DNA of 64,000 bases from Lentzea sp. NBRC 102530 (GCF_030269365.1 NZ_BSTF01000001.1:62001-126000), one strand, 5' to 3'; shown: positions 1 through 8,651, numbered from the stretch's first letter. Translations and numbers: made by a program. The notes: generated by a model from the letters alone, not told the origin.

Positions 1-1206
1 GGTGCCGCACGTCAGCACGACGACGCCTTGGTCGTGACACGCCTTGGCGACACGAGCGGCCACATCGGGCGTGCGTTCGGTGAACTCGACCGCGAGCATC
101 GCGCCGCGGCCGCGGACGTCCGCGATGATGTCGGTCTTCTCGGCGATCGCCCGCAGCCGGGCCAGTGCGGTCTCGCCGATGCGCCGGGCGGCGGCGTTGA
201 GATCGCGTTCGCGCATCGTGCGGAACGACCCGAGCGCCGCCGCGCACGCCACCGGGTTGCCGCCGTACGTGCCGCCGAGGCCACCGACGTGCACGGCGTC
301 CATGATCTCGGCGCGCCCGGTGACGGCGGCGAGCGGCAGCCCGCCCGCGATGCCCTTGGCCGTGGTGATCAGGTCCGGCACCACGCCCTCGTGGTCGAGC
401 GCGAACCACGCCCCGGTGCGGCAGAAGCCCGTCTGGATCTCGTCGGCCACGAACAGCACGCCCCGCTCGCGGCACCACCGCGCGAGCGCGGGCAGGAAAC
501 CGGGGGCGGGGTCGATGAACCCGCCCTCGCCCTGGATCGGCTCGATCACGACGGCGGCGGTGTTGTCCGCGCCGACCTGCTTCTCGATCGCGGCGATCGC
601 CCTGGCCGCCGCCTCGGCGCCGCTGAGCCCGTCGTGCAGCGGGTACGACCCCGGCACCCGGTACACCTCGGGCGCGAACGGACCGAACCGGTGCTTGTAC
701 GGCATGTTCTTGGCGGTCAACGCCATCGTGAGGTTCGTGCGGCCGTGGTAGCCGTGGTCGAACACCACGACGGCCTGCCTGCCGGTGACGTGCCGCGCGA
801 TCTTGACCGCGTTCTCGACGGCTTCGGCACCGGAGTTGAACAGCACCGACCGCTTCTCGTGGTCGCCCGGCGTCAGGTCGTTGAGCTGCTCGCACACCTC
901 GACGTAGCTGTCGTACGGCGTGACCATGAAGCAGGTGTGGCTGAACCTGTCGATCTGCGCGTGCACCGCCTCGGCGACGGCCGGCGCGGGGTTGCCCACA
1001 CCGGTGACGGCGATGCCGGAACCGAAGTCGATCAGCTGGTTGCCGTCGACGTCGATCAGCAGGCCGTCGTCGGCGGAGTCGATGTAGACGGGCAGGCCGG
1101 AACCGACGCCGGCGGCGACGGCGCCCCTGCGCCGCTCCTGGAGCTCCAGCGACTTCGGGCCGGGGACGGCGGTTACCAGTCGGCGCTTGGACAGCAGTCG
1201 GGTCAT
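1..1206 (-). CDS. gabT: 4-aminobutyrate aminotransferase, class III PLP-dependent (C-terminus cut by window edge)
   Basis: Cytoplasmic aminotransferase predicted to convert GABA and 2-oxoglutarate into succinate semialdehyde and glutamate. The minus-strand reading from the ATG at 1206 is open for 402 codons to base 1, so perhaps 40-50 C-terminal residues lie outside. Family hallmarks seen: SGAEAVENAVKIAR (PLP phosphate binding), the IEPIQGEGGF segment, VADEIQTGFCRTG with the PLP-pyridine Asp, and TTAKGIAGGLPLAA carrying the Schiff-base lysine. Full GabT proteins are about 420-450 residues, which agrees. It is divergent from a PucR-type regulator with an 81-bp gap containing a dyad, the usual arrangement for GABA catabolism regulators. 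Other class III omega-aminotransferases look similar, so the exact substrate is inferred. Confidence 0.85.
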   Translation of the reverse strand, partial: MTRLLSKRRLVTAVPGPKSLELQERRRGAVAAGVGSGLPVYIDSADDGLLIDVDGNQLIDFGSGIAVTGVGNPAPAVAEAVHAQIDRFSHTCFMVTPYDSYVEVCEQLNDLTPGDHEKRSVLFNSGAEAVENAVKIARHVTGRQAVVVFDHGYHGRTNLTMALTAKNMPYKHRFGPFAPEVYRVPGSYPLHDGLSGAEAAARAIAAIEKQVGADNTAAVVIEPIQGEGGFIDPAPGFLPALARWCRERGVLFVADEIQTGFCRTGAWFALDHEGVVPDLITTAKGIAGGLPLAAVTGRAEIMDAVHVGGLGGTYGGNPVACAAALGSFRTMRERDLNAAARRIGETALARLRAIAEKTDIIADVRGRGAMLAVEFTERTPDVAARVAKACHDQGVVVLTCGT

Positions 1207-1244
1207 GGACTCAGCATGGCCCTGGTCAGAGCGATCCGCAGTGC

Positions 1245-1264
1245 CTGAAATGGCGATCTTTCAG
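1245..1264. promoter_or_regulatory. Dyad in the gabT/PucR divergent intergenic region
   Basis: CTGAAA, 8 bases, TTTCAG: a perfect 6-bp inverted repeat centred in the 81-bp space between the two divergent genes. It is a plausible operator for the PucR-family regulator, by position only. Confidence 0.35.
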
Positions 1265-1287
1265 ACAGCAGATGTACAAACTGGCAC

Positions 1288-2556
1288 ATGCCGATCTTGC
1301 TGCACGACCTCGCCCGCACGCTCGGGCTGCCGGTGCTGGCCGGGGACGTGTCGCGGCCGGTCGGCTGGGTGCACGGCACCGAGCTGGCCGACCCCACGCC
1401 GTTCCTGGAGGGCGGCGAGCTGCTGCTCACCACCGGCCTGAACGCCCTGACCCCGGGTTACGTCGAACGCCTGGTGCACGCGGACGTGGTCGGACTCGGC
1501 TTCGGCACCGGGCTGGGCCACGACGTGGTGCCGCCCGAGTTGGTGCGGCAGGCGGAACGGGCCGGGCTCGGGCTGGTGGAGGTACCGCGCGAGGTGCCGT
1601 TCATCGCGATCAGCAAGGCGGTCTCGAAGGCGCTCGCCGCCGACGAGTACGCCGCGCTGACCCGCACGAGCGAGGCGCAGCGGGCGTTGACCAGGGCCGC
1701 GGTGCGGGACGGGGTCGCCGGGGTGGTGCGCAGGCTCGGCCAATGGGTCAACGGCTGGGTGGTGCTGCTCGACCCGGCGGGGGAGCCGGTGCACGCGCAC
1801 AACGTCCGCCAGGTGCCTGAGCTGCGGGCGGAACTCACCCGCCTGGGCACGTCCGGCGGACTCGCCAGCGCCGCCTTCGAAGCCGGCGGGTGGCGCGTGT
1901 TCCTCCAGGCGCTCGGCGGCCGCGCCAGGGGAGTGCTCGCGGTCGGCACCGCCGAGCCGCTCGACGCCGACCTGAACATCGTCAACACGGCCGCGTCCCT
2001 GCTCACCCTCGCCCTCGCCCACAACGACGCCGTCGACGCCGCCCACCGCGAACTCCGCGCGGGCCAGTTCCGGTTGCTGCTCAACGGGATCCCGGTAGAA
2101 GGCCTGCCGGAACGCTTCCGCGTCTTCGTCACCGACGACCCTCCCGACGACGGCTTCTGGGCCGAACACGACGGCCGGATCGTGGTGCTCGCAAGGGAAT
2201 CAGCGGGCCACGCGTCGTCCGAAGTGGACGCCGGCCAGGTGGTGCGCGGCTATCGCGAGGCGAGGCAGGCCGAGAAGGCGGGCGTGCGCCGGTTCGAGGA
2301 CCTGGCGGGCAGCCTGGAGGTGCCGGAAGGGTTCGCGGACGCGCTGCTCGGTCCTCTCGACGCCGAAACCCGCGAGACGCTCAGGACGTGGCTGGGTCAC
2401 CACGGTGCCTGGGACCCGGCCGCGACCGAACTGGGCATCCACCGGCACACGCTGAAGAACCGGGTCCGCAAGGCCGAACAGGCGTTGCGGAGGTCCCTCG
2501 CCTCGCCCGGGCTGCGCGCGGAGCTGTGGCTAGCCCTGCACCGCGAAGGTCAGTGA
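1288..2556 (+). CDS. PucR-family transcriptional regulator
   Basis: A 422-residue regulator. The N-terminal ~120 residues match the PucR purine-catabolism domain (LAGDVSRPVGWVHGTELAD, then GGELLLTTGL). A GGDEF-like middle region follows, and a C-terminal PucR helix-turn-helix at about 365-410 (WDPAATELGIHRHTLKNRVR). Proteins of this type are often divergent from the catabolic aminotransferase they activate, so control of gabT in response to GABA or a product is likely. The ATG at 1288 has no good ribosome site and translation may be leaderless or start slightly elsewhere. The last 27 bases overlap the convergent dioxygenase gene. Confidence 0.85.
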   Translation: MPILLHDLARTLGLPVLAGDVSRPVGWVHGTELADPTPFLEGGELLLTTGLNALTPGYVERLVHADVVGLGFGTGLGHDVVPPELVRQAERAGLGLVEVPREVPFIAISKAVSKALAADEYAALTRTSEAQRALTRAAVRDGVAGVVRRLGQWVNGWVVLLDPAGEPVHAHNVRQVPELRAELTRLGTSGGLASAAFEAGGWRVFLQALGGRARGVLAVGTAEPLDADLNIVNTAASLLTLALAHNDAVDAAHRELRAGQFRLLLNGIPVEGLPERFRVFVTDDPPDDGFWAEHDGRIVVLARESAGHASSEVDAGQVVRGYREARQAEKAGVRRFEDLAGSLEVPEGFADALLGPLDAETRETLRTWLGHHGAWDPAATELGIHRHTLKNRVRKAEQALRRSLASPGLRAELWLALHREGQ

Positions 2557-3324
2557 GGCCGTGTAGCCGGACGTGACGTCGCCCGACATCGAGGCCATCT
2601 GCTCGTCGGTGCCGTCGCGGAACACCATGTCCTGCTGCAACGAGGTGCGCGACATGTTCCGGACGCTCTGCGTGTAGCCGGTGGTGCCGTAGACCTCCTT
2701 GCAGGTCGTCTCCGGCAGGGCGAGCTGGGAGGTGATGATCTTGTTGCCGGCCTTGGTGGCCTCGTCGAGGCTCGGGTAGACCTCGAAGTGGACGTGCGGC
2801 CAGCGGCCCGAGTAGGCGCCGGGGAAGACGCTGACGAACTTCAGCCTGCCGGACGTGTCGGCCTCCTGGACGCCGCGCAGGAAGTTCTCGTCCTTCACGC
2901 GGTCCGAGTACATCGAGTAGTCGCCGTTCATGTCGCAGTGCCAAAGGTAGATCGCGGCGCCGGCGAACGGAGTGCCGTCCTCCTTCTGCACGGTGAGGTC
3001 GATGGTCAGCCGCACGCCCTCGGCGGTGCGGGTGGACGAGCCGAAGCTCGACCTGATGTCCGAGCGCACGATCCCGCTCTGCGTCAGCGCGTTCGGGCCG
3101 TTGGAACCGTCGCCGGGGTACGGGCCGGCGGTCTCCTCCGGGATCGTCTCCAGCGCCGCACCGGCGGCGGCCGAGGTCGTGGTGAAGCCGGTGCCGGTGG
3201 TCGTGGTCGACGGGGCGCAGGCCACGAGCGTGAGGCCTGCGCCGCCGAGCAGCGACAACGCCCGCCGGCGCCCGAAGAGCGTGGCGAGGTCGAACTGGAG
3301 GCCGCGGTCGTGGTTGTCCGTCAT
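2530..3324 (-). CDS. Lipoprotein-type intradiol ring-cleavage dioxygenase-like protein
   Basis: A 264-residue protein of the protocatechuate/catechol intradiol dioxygenase fold. The N-terminus has a twin-arginine-like stretch (GRRRALSLLGGAGLTL) leading into a lipobox LVAC, so the mature protein should be lipid-anchored outside the membrane. The non-heme Fe(III) ligands appear conserved: Tyr in DMNGDYSMY, Tyr in PGAYSGRW, and the two His of WPHVHFEVY. The length is within the family. Exported intradiol dioxygenases of actinomycetes are known as a sub-family, often of uncertain substrate. The gene is convergent with the PucR gene and not in an aromatic-degradation operon. The enol-lactonase 8 kb away could belong to the same pathway but this is not shown. 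Confidence 0.8.
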   Translation of the reverse strand: MTDNHDRGLQFDLATLFGRRRALSLLGGAGLTLVACAPSTTTTGTGFTTTSAAAGAALETIPEETAGPYPGDGSNGPNALTQSGIVRSDIRSSFGSSTRTAEGVRLTIDLTVQKEDGTPFAGAAIYLWHCDMNGDYSMYSDRVKDENFLRGVQEADTSGRLKFVSVFPGAYSGRWPHVHFEVYPSLDEATKAGNKIITSQLALPETTCKEVYGTTGYTQSVRNMSRTSLQQDMVFRDGTDEQMASMSGDVTSGYTASLTFAVQG

Positions 3325-3502
3325 GCGACTCAGGTTGCGGCCGGATCCTGTGAGGCGCCTGTGGAGAACCTGTCGTGCCGCTGGCTGAAGTCCGGCAGCG
3401 GCGGCGCCGAGGACCGCGATGCCGAACCCGGCGGCGGGGAGCGCCTCGCCGGAACTTGCCGAAAGTGAATTCAGGACAATTCTCGCGACGGCCCGCCGGT
3501 CA

Positions 3503-3829
3503 TCACAAAGTATTCACCCGGTGGTGGGTGCGGACTTCCGTCCTGGTCCTCCGGTATTGCCGTTCGGCTACCGCCGCTCGGTCCACCTCGGCGTGTGGCA
3601 CGTCGAGCGCCGCACTGATCCAGGCACGCCAGTAGGGGCCCGGAATGCGTTTGCCGCGTTCCCACCTCGACACTTCTTCACGAGTGACGCTGTCGTTTTG
3701 TGAGATCTCGCACAACAGGTCGGCGAGTTCGCGCTGCGTGAGGCCCTGCGCCCGCCGTGCCTGGGGAATCAGGTCGGTGATCGGCCTGGTGGCCCGGTGC
3801 TCGTGGGCTTGGGGGACTGCCTTGAGCAC
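3503..3829 (-). CDS. Small XRE-family helix-turn-helix protein
   Basis: About 108 residues when started at the GTG at 3829, which has GGAG seven bases upstream. An ATG at 3907 gives a longer version without a clear ribosome site. The HTH is ITDLIPQARRAQGLTQRELADLL followed by the recognition region TREEVSRWERGK, typical of Cro/C1-type domains that bind operators as dimers. The C-terminus is basic (RRTRTEVRTHHR). It is divergent from the NTF2-like gene across about 210 bases. The target is unknown. Confidence 0.65.
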   Translation of the reverse strand: MLKAVPQAHEHRATRPITDLIPQARRAQGLTQRELADLLCEISQNDSVTREEVSRWERGKRIPGPYWRAWISAALDVPHAEVDRAAVAERQYRRTRTEVRTHHRVNTL

Positions 3830-4037
3830 GGTTCTGCTCCGTTTCGACGAGATGACGGGGGTACGGCGTCCACAGTGCCTCAAAGTCGCCGAGTTCGTGC
3901 CGTGCATTGCGGTGATACCGACGGTCGTTGAAAGTTCAGTCACCGATGGAATGGCTTGATCGGTTGTTCGGAGGAAACACAACTGGTCCAATGGGGTGTG
4001 CGTGCCCGCTTTTCGCACGCCTTGTTAGTGTGGGGAA

Positions 4038-4448
4038 ATGCTCTCGACGGTCGAAGTGGTGCAGGTGTTCCTGGCGCGCCTCGCGGCACAGGACGCACCC
4101 GGCATCGCACGGCTGTGCGCGCCGGCCGTGGAATGGGAGGCGCCCGACCCGAACGGTGCCCGGTGGGCGTTCGGCACGCGCAGCAGGCGAGAGGTCGAGG
4201 CCCAGTTCCTGACGCTCTTCGCGACCTACGGCCTGGAGCAGCTCTCGGCGCGCCAGGTGATCGTCGACGGCGGCGACGCGGCCGTGATCGGCTCGGCGCG
4301 GTGGCGGGTCCAGGCCACCGGCGAGACCGTGGAGACACGCTTCACCACCGTGCTGTCGGTGCACCTCGGGGAGATCGAGCAGTACCGGCACCTGCCGGAC
4401 ACGCTGGCCGCCGCCGTCGCGACCGGTCTCGCGCGGACCGGGGGATGA
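4038..4448 (+). CDS. NTF2/SnoaL-like protein
   Basis: A 136-residue cone-shaped alpha/beta barrel protein of the SnoaL/NTF2 type: an N-terminal helix (VEVVQVFLARLAAQDAPGIARLCA), then VEWEAPDP and strands with a hydrophobic pocket. Such proteins act as small isomerases, cyclases or simple ligand carriers, and no catalytic residue can be assigned here. The stop codon overlaps the start of the following TetR gene as ATGA, so the two are translated together and the ligand or substrate may be connected with that regulator. The ribosome site is GGGGAA just before the ATG. Confidence 0.7.
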   Translation: MLSTVEVVQVFLARLAAQDAPGIARLCAPAVEWEAPDPNGARWAFGTRSRREVEAQFLTLFATYGLEQLSARQVIVDGGDAAVIGSARWRVQATGETVETRFTTVLSVHLGEIEQYRHLPDTLAAAVATGLARTGG

Positions 4449-5062
4449 GCGCCCAGCGCGAGAGAGCCGTGCACACGAGGACCCGTCTGCTGCGTGCCGC
4501 GGCCGAGGTGTTCGACCGGGAGGGGTTCACGGGCTCCAGCCTCACCGCCGTGTGTGCGCGTGCGGACGTGTCGAAAGGCGCGCTCTACTGTCACTTTCGT
4601 TCCAAAGAGGCCCTCGGCGTCGCGATCATCGAGGAGCAGTCGCTGCTGTGGCACCGGTTGCGCGACGAGGTGCTCGCCGTGGAGCCGTCGCCGATCCAGG
4701 CGCTGATCTCGATGTCGTTCGAGTTCGTCCGCCGGCTCGAGACCGACCTGACCGTGCGGGTGAGCGCGAAACTGTTGCGGGAGGCGGTGTTCTTCGACGT
4801 CGCGGCGGCCGCGCAGGTGATCGGCTGGGTCACCGTCGTGCGCGAGCTGCTCTCGCTCGCGCGCGAACGCGGTGAGCTGCGGCCGGAGGTGAACGTGCGG
4901 CACGCGGCCGAGCAGATCGTCGCCGAACTGCTCGGGCTCCAGTTCGTGGCGCAGGCCCTCAGCGGCGGCACGGACCTCGGGGTGCGGCTCGGCCGGGTGT
5001 GGCGGGCGACCTCTGGCTGTCTCGTGACAGCTCCCGTCCGGGAGGAGTTGCGGTTCGAGTGA
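4445..5062 (+). CDS. TetR-family regulator resembling gamma-butyrolactone receptors (ArpA/ScbR type)
   Basis: A 205-residue TetR protein beginning with ATG inside the ATGA overlap. The N-terminal DNA-binding segment TRTRLLRAAAEVFDREGF ... VSKGALYCHFRSKEALG is close to the consensus of butyrolactone autoregulator receptors (TKGALYFHFxSKE). Those receptors repress their own and antibiotic-related promoters until a signal binds. No AfsA/ScbA synthase gene is present in the window, so it could be an orphan receptor or an ordinary TetR protein. A 7-bp hairpin follows the stop codon, then an ATP-grasp gene. Confidence 0.7.
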   Translation: MSAQRERAVHTRTRLLRAAAEVFDREGFTGSSLTAVCARADVSKGALYCHFRSKEALGVAIIEEQSLLWHRLRDEVLAVEPSPIQALISMSFEFVRRLETDLTVRVSAKLLREAVFFDVAAAAQVIGWVTVVRELLSLARERGELRPEVNVRHAAEQIVAELLGLQFVAQALSGGTDLGVRLGRVWRATSGCLVTAPVREELRFE

Positions 5063-5067
5063 TGGTC

Positions 5068-5086
5068 GTCTCGACCCAATCGAGAC
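5068..5086. promoter_or_regulatory. Short perfect dyad after the TetR gene
   Basis: GTCTCGA, loop CCCAA, TCGAGAC: seven perfect base pairs lying 5 bases after the TetR stop and about 70 bases before the ATP-grasp start. It could be an operator for the TetR protein or a weak intra-operon terminator, and no T-run follows. Confidence 0.35.
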
Positions 5087-5155
5087 AGGAATGGCTGCTC
5101 ACGGCTCCGCTGTTGTGTTCCTCGTTCGTCAGGGGAGCAAACGGTAGGAGCAGGC

Positions 5156-6382
5156 GTGAGCAGCATCGTGGTCGTGGACCCGTACTCGGCGGGCAGGGGA
5201 ATCGCACCGGCGTTCCGGCAACGGGGTGTCGAGGCGATCGCGGTGCTGACGACGGAGAAGCCTCCGCGCGGGCTCACCTGGGCGCCCGACGACTTCAGTG
5301 AGATCCACGTGCTGCACGACCTGGACGAGCTCGCGGCGAAGCTCGCCGTGCACGACCCGATCGCCGTCGTGCCCGGCACCGAGACCGGCGTCGAGGCCGC
5401 GGAGACGTTGTCGGAACTGATCGCGCCCGGCCGTTCGAACGTGCTGAGGTTGTCCTCCGCGCGCCGCGACAAGTGGCAGATGGCCGTGGCGTTGCGCACC
5501 GCCGAGGTGCCGCACCTGCGGCAGATCAGCTCCGACAACGTGGACGAGGTCGCCTGCTGGCTGCGGCACGAGGAACTGGAGAACGCGCCGATCGTGCTGA
5601 AGCCGCAGTGCAGCGGCGGCACCGACGACGTGTTCGTCGCGATGCCGGGTGACGACTGGCGGGAGAAGTTCCACCGGATCCTCGGCTGCGTTAACAAGCT
5701 GGACCTCCGCAACGACAAGGTGCTCGTGCAGGAACTCGCGGTGGGCACCGAGTACGAGGTGGACACCTACTCGGTCGACGGGCAGCACGGGCTGGTCTCG
5801 GTGTGGCGCTACGAGAAGGAGCGCCGCGGCGACCGGCTCGGCATCTACCTGTCGAACACCCTGGTGCCGCCGTCGGACCCGGTCGTCGAGGTGCTGTTCA
5901 CCTACGTCCGCCGGGTGCTCGAAGCGACCGGCGTCCGCAACGGGCCCGCGCACGTCGAGGTGATGATGACCACCGGCGGACCGCGGCTGATCGAGATCGG
6001 CGCGCGCCTCGCCGGTGCGTCGCAACAGGAACTCACCCTGCTCGGCACCGGCGAGAGCCAGATCACGCGGATGGTGGCGCACCGCGTCGACGGCGTCGCC
6101 CGCGTCGGCAGGTACCTGCAGCGCCAGCACGTGAAGTCGGTGTACCTGTCGTCGCCCGCCGCCGGCGAGCTCGGCAACTCGGTGCGTTTTGACGAGCTGG
6201 CCTCACTTTTGCCGAGTTACCAGAGCGCGGCGCTGCCGTACCGCGAAGGATCTCAGGTTCCCCGTACCGATGACCTGTGGACGTCGTTGGGTTCGGTAGT
6301 GCTGGCCACGTCCGACGTTGACCAGCTGGAACGCGACGAGGCGGTCGTGCGGGAGATCGAAGCCGGACTGATCGTCGTCTGA
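5156..6382 (+). CDS. ATP-grasp domain ligase
   Basis: A 408-residue protein of the ATP-grasp superfamily resembling L-amino-acid ligases and carnosine-synthase-like enzymes, which join a carboxylate to an amine through an acyl-phosphate. Seen: an N-terminal pre-ATP-grasp domain (IVVVDPYSAGRGIAPAF), the flexible glycine-rich loop PQCSGGTDDV, the hinge segment VLVQELAVGTEYEVDTYSV, and the metal-binding HVEVMMTTGGPRLIEIGARLAG. GTG start at 5156 with TAGGAG upstream. It follows the butyrolactone-receptor-like TetR gene by 93 bases in the same direction, so it could make a dipeptide or a conjugated small molecule under its control. The substrate cannot be read from sequence. Confidence 0.8.
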   Translation: MSSIVVVDPYSAGRGIAPAFRQRGVEAIAVLTTEKPPRGLTWAPDDFSEIHVLHDLDELAAKLAVHDPIAVVPGTETGVEAAETLSELIAPGRSNVLRLSSARRDKWQMAVALRTAEVPHLRQISSDNVDEVACWLRHEELENAPIVLKPQCSGGTDDVFVAMPGDDWREKFHRILGCVNKLDLRNDKVLVQELAVGTEYEVDTYSVDGQHGLVSVWRYEKERRGDRLGIYLSNTLVPPSDPVVEVLFTYVRRVLEATGVRNGPAHVEVMMTTGGPRLIEIGARLAGASQQELTLLGTGESQITRMVAHRVDGVARVGRYLQRQHVKSVYLSSPAAGELGNSVRFDELASLLPSYQSAALPYREGSQVPRTDDLWTSLGSVVLATSDVDQLERDEAVVREIEAGLIVV

Positions 6383-6456
6383 ACGTCAGGTGTGACCGGG
6401 TAGCAGGAATTCCACGCGACCCGTTAGTTTGCAGGAACGCGACGGAGCGGAGGCCC

Positions 6457-7779
6457 ATGAGCGAGCGCTGGGACGGTGACCTGACGGGCGAGGTGGTCGA
6501 CGACCGCTACGTGCTGGGATCACTGCTCGGCTCCGGCGGCATGGCCGAGGTCTACCGCGCGTACGACAGAGCCTCGTCGTCCTCGGTCGCGGTGAAGATC
6601 TTCACCGGTCCCGGCCTGCCCGACGACGAGCTGCGCCTGCAACGCGAGGCGTCGATGCTGACGGCCCTGGACTGTCCCGGCATCATCCCGGTCTACGCCT
6701 CGGGGTCCGTCTCGCGCCGCCCGTACTACGTGATGCGCGAGATCCCCGGCGGCACGCTGCGCCAGCGCATGCGCGAACCCCTGCCGCCGCGTTTCGTGGC
6801 GCGGATCGGCGCGCAGATCGCCGCGGTGCTCGACCACGTGCACGGCCTCGGCGTGGTGCACCGCGACATCAAGCCGTCGAACATCCTGCTCGACGACGAG
6901 GAGAAGCAGGCCTACCTAGCCGACTTCGGCCTGGCGCTGGTCGCCGAGGTGACGAGGGTGACGACGTCGGGCGTGCTCGTCGGCACCGCCGGCTACCTGT
7001 CGCCGGAGCAGGTGCGCGGCGCCGAGGTGGGCCCCGCGGCCGACGTGTACTCGCTCGGGCTGGTGCTGCTGGAGTGCCTGACCGGGCGGAACGAGTACCC
7101 CGGTGGCGACGCCGAGGCGGCGCTGGCCAGGCTGGCGCGGTCACCCCGGATCCCGCTCGACCTGCCGTTGGCGTGGTCTTCGTTGCTGTCCGCGATGACC
7201 GACATGGATCCGGCGCTGCGGCCCACCGCCGCCCAGTGCGCGCGATCGCTGCACGCGGCCTTCGAGGCGAGTCGCGGGTTGCCGGCGTTGCTGGTGGACG
7301 CCCCGGTCGCGGCTGCCGTCCCCGTGCCGCTCGCCGTCACCGAACCCGTCGTAGCGCTCGTGCCGGAGCCGAGGTCCCGGCGGGGCAAGCGGTTGGCGAT
7401 CGCCGCGGCCGCCGTGGCGGCCACGGCGGTGGCCGTGGTGGTGGCCAACTTCCCCGGCGGGCCCGAAGCGCCGGCGGCGGACCGGCCCGTGGTGCCGGAC
7501 GCGCGGACGCACGTCGTGACGGTGACGCAGTCGACGGTGACCGTGGTGCAGACGTCGTCCGGTTCCGGAGAGGCGCAGGCCCCCGGCGACCCCGGTGCGC
7601 CTGGTGTGCCTGGTGTGCCGCAGCCGGGAGCGGGGGTGGGGTCGTCGGCGCCGACGGTGGAGACTTCGGAGGAGGCGGGCGCCTCGGATCCTTCTTCAAC
7701 CAGGACGAAGAAGGAGAAGAAGAACCGCAAGGAGTCTTCGGAAGCTCCTGCGTCGTCGATGGCGCCGACGCAGCCGTAA
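6457..7779 (+). CDS. Transmembrane serine/threonine protein kinase (PknB type)
   Basis: A 440-residue Hanks-type kinase. Kinase domain at about 18-270: glycine loop LGSGGMAEVY, catalytic Lys47 (VAVKIF), catalytic loop HRDIKPSN with Asp137, DFG at 156-158, and GTAGYLSPEQ for the activation-segment end. A single transmembrane helix spans about 312-332 after the basic SRRGKR, leaving a roughly 105-residue Pro/Ser/Thr/Glu-rich outer tail with no PASTA repeats or recognisable sensor domain. All catalytic residues are present, so it should be active. It stands alone, preceded by the ATP-grasp gene and followed by a C-rich repeat array. The substrate is unknown. Confidence 0.92.
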   Translation: MSERWDGDLTGEVVDDRYVLGSLLGSGGMAEVYRAYDRASSSSVAVKIFTGPGLPDDELRLQREASMLTALDCPGIIPVYASGSVSRRPYYVMREIPGGTLRQRMREPLPPRFVARIGAQIAAVLDHVHGLGVVHRDIKPSNILLDDEEKQAYLADFGLALVAEVTRVTTSGVLVGTAGYLSPEQVRGAEVGPAADVYSLGLVLLECLTGRNEYPGGDAEAALARLARSPRIPLDLPLAWSSLLSAMTDMDPALRPTAAQCARSLHAAFEASRGLPALLVDAPVAAAVPVPLAVTEPVVALVPEPRSRRGKRLAIAAAAVAATAVAVVVANFPGGPEAPAADRPVVPDARTHVVTVTQSTVTVVQTSSGSGEAQAPGDPGAPGVPGVPQPGAGVGSSAPTVETSEEAGASDPSSTRTKKEKKNRKESSEAPASSMAPTQP

Positions 7780-7810
7780 CCGCTCACCCACACACGCTCG
7801 CACCGTGCAC

Positions 7811-7929
7811 CGGTCCGCACCACACCGGTCCGCACCACACCGGCCGCACCACACCGGCCGCACCACACCGGCCGCACCACACCGGCCCGCACCACACCGG
7901 CCCGCACCACACACCGGCCCGCACCACTC
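7811..7929. repeat. C-rich tandem repeat array, about eight 14-17 bp units
   Basis: Eight head-to-tail copies of a CGGYCCGCACCACAC-like unit, mostly 14 or 15 bases with one of 17. The mixed lengths break any reading frame, so it is non-coding. It lies 31 bases after the kinase stop and 57 bases before the convergent HAD gene end. The plus strand is very rich in C and poor in G, so a transcript from the kinase would carry a C>G unstructured stretch of the kind used by Rho. Confidence 0.85.
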
Positions 7930-7985
7930 GTGCGCGCCCGCCGGGTTCCCCCAGTTTCGATCCTAGGCGGCAGGTCTGACAGGGC

Positions 7986-8651
7986 TCAGGCGTTCGGGTC
8001 GTCCACCGGCCCGAACGGCAGGTCCGCGAGTTCCGCCCGCAGCGAGTCCAGGTCCCGGTACACCGCCGAAGCACCGCGGTCGATCAGCTCGTCCTCGCTG
8101 AACCCGCCCGTCAGCAGGCCGATCGACGGCAACCCGGCCCGCCCGGCCGCCTCGCAGTCCCACACCGAGTCGCCCACCACGACCGCGCGCGTCCCCCGCA
8201 CCTGCCGCAGCGCCACCTGGACCAGGTCGGGGTCGGGCTTGCTGGCGTCCACGTCGTCGGACGTCGTCCAGGCGACGTCGCCGGGGTCGATCAGCTTCAG
8301 GTAGTGCTCGACGTGCTTGCGCTTGCCCGAGCTGGCGAGCACCACGGCCAGGTCGAGGTCCAGGGCCGCGCGGACCAGCCGGTGCGCGCCCTCCAGTGGC
8401 TGGATCTCGGGGAGCAGGACGTCGAAGTGGCGTTCCCACGCGGCGCGCAGGGCATCGCCGTGTTCTTGTTCGACGTGGTCGCCGGCCACCGCGGCGACCA
8501 GCTTGTCGCCGCCCATGCCGATGGACCGGTGCACCTGCCAGCCCGGCACGGTGATGCCCGCGTCGGAGAACGCGCGCAGCCACGCCACCGTGTGGTGGTA
8601 GTTGGTGTCGACCAGGGTTCCGTCCACGTCCAGGACCAGCGTGTTGCTCAT
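7986..8651 (-). CDS. HAD-superfamily phosphatase
   Basis: A 221-residue haloacid-dehalogenase-type hydrolase. Motif I is DVDGTLVDTN (nucleophile Asp and acid/base Asp). A helical cap follows, then motif II VVLASSGK, motif III Lys in SKPDPD, and motif IV VVGDSVWDCEAA. The overall form is like phosphoglycolate phosphatase and beta-phosphoglucomutase relatives, so the substrate is probably a small phosphate ester. It lies 21 bases downstream of the WS/DGAT gene on the same strand and is likely co-transcribed. In that context it could act on a lipid-related phosphate, but this is speculative. Confidence 0.85.
   Translation of the reverse strand: MSNTLVLDVDGTLVDTNYHHTVAWLRAFSDAGITVPGWQVHRSIGMGGDKLVAAVAGDHVEQEHGDALRAAWERHFDVLLPEIQPLEGAHRLVRAALDLDLAVVLASSGKRKHVEHYLKLIDPGDVAWTTSDDVDASKPDPDLVQVALRQVRGTRAVVVGDSVWDCEAAGRAGLPSIGLLTGGFSEDELIDRGASAVYRDLDSLRAELADLPFGPVDDPNA

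Noticed and set aside
7811..7929. Possible CRISPR array or His/Pro-rich repeat protein
   Set aside because: Units are directly adjacent with no spacers, and the varying unit lengths change frame.
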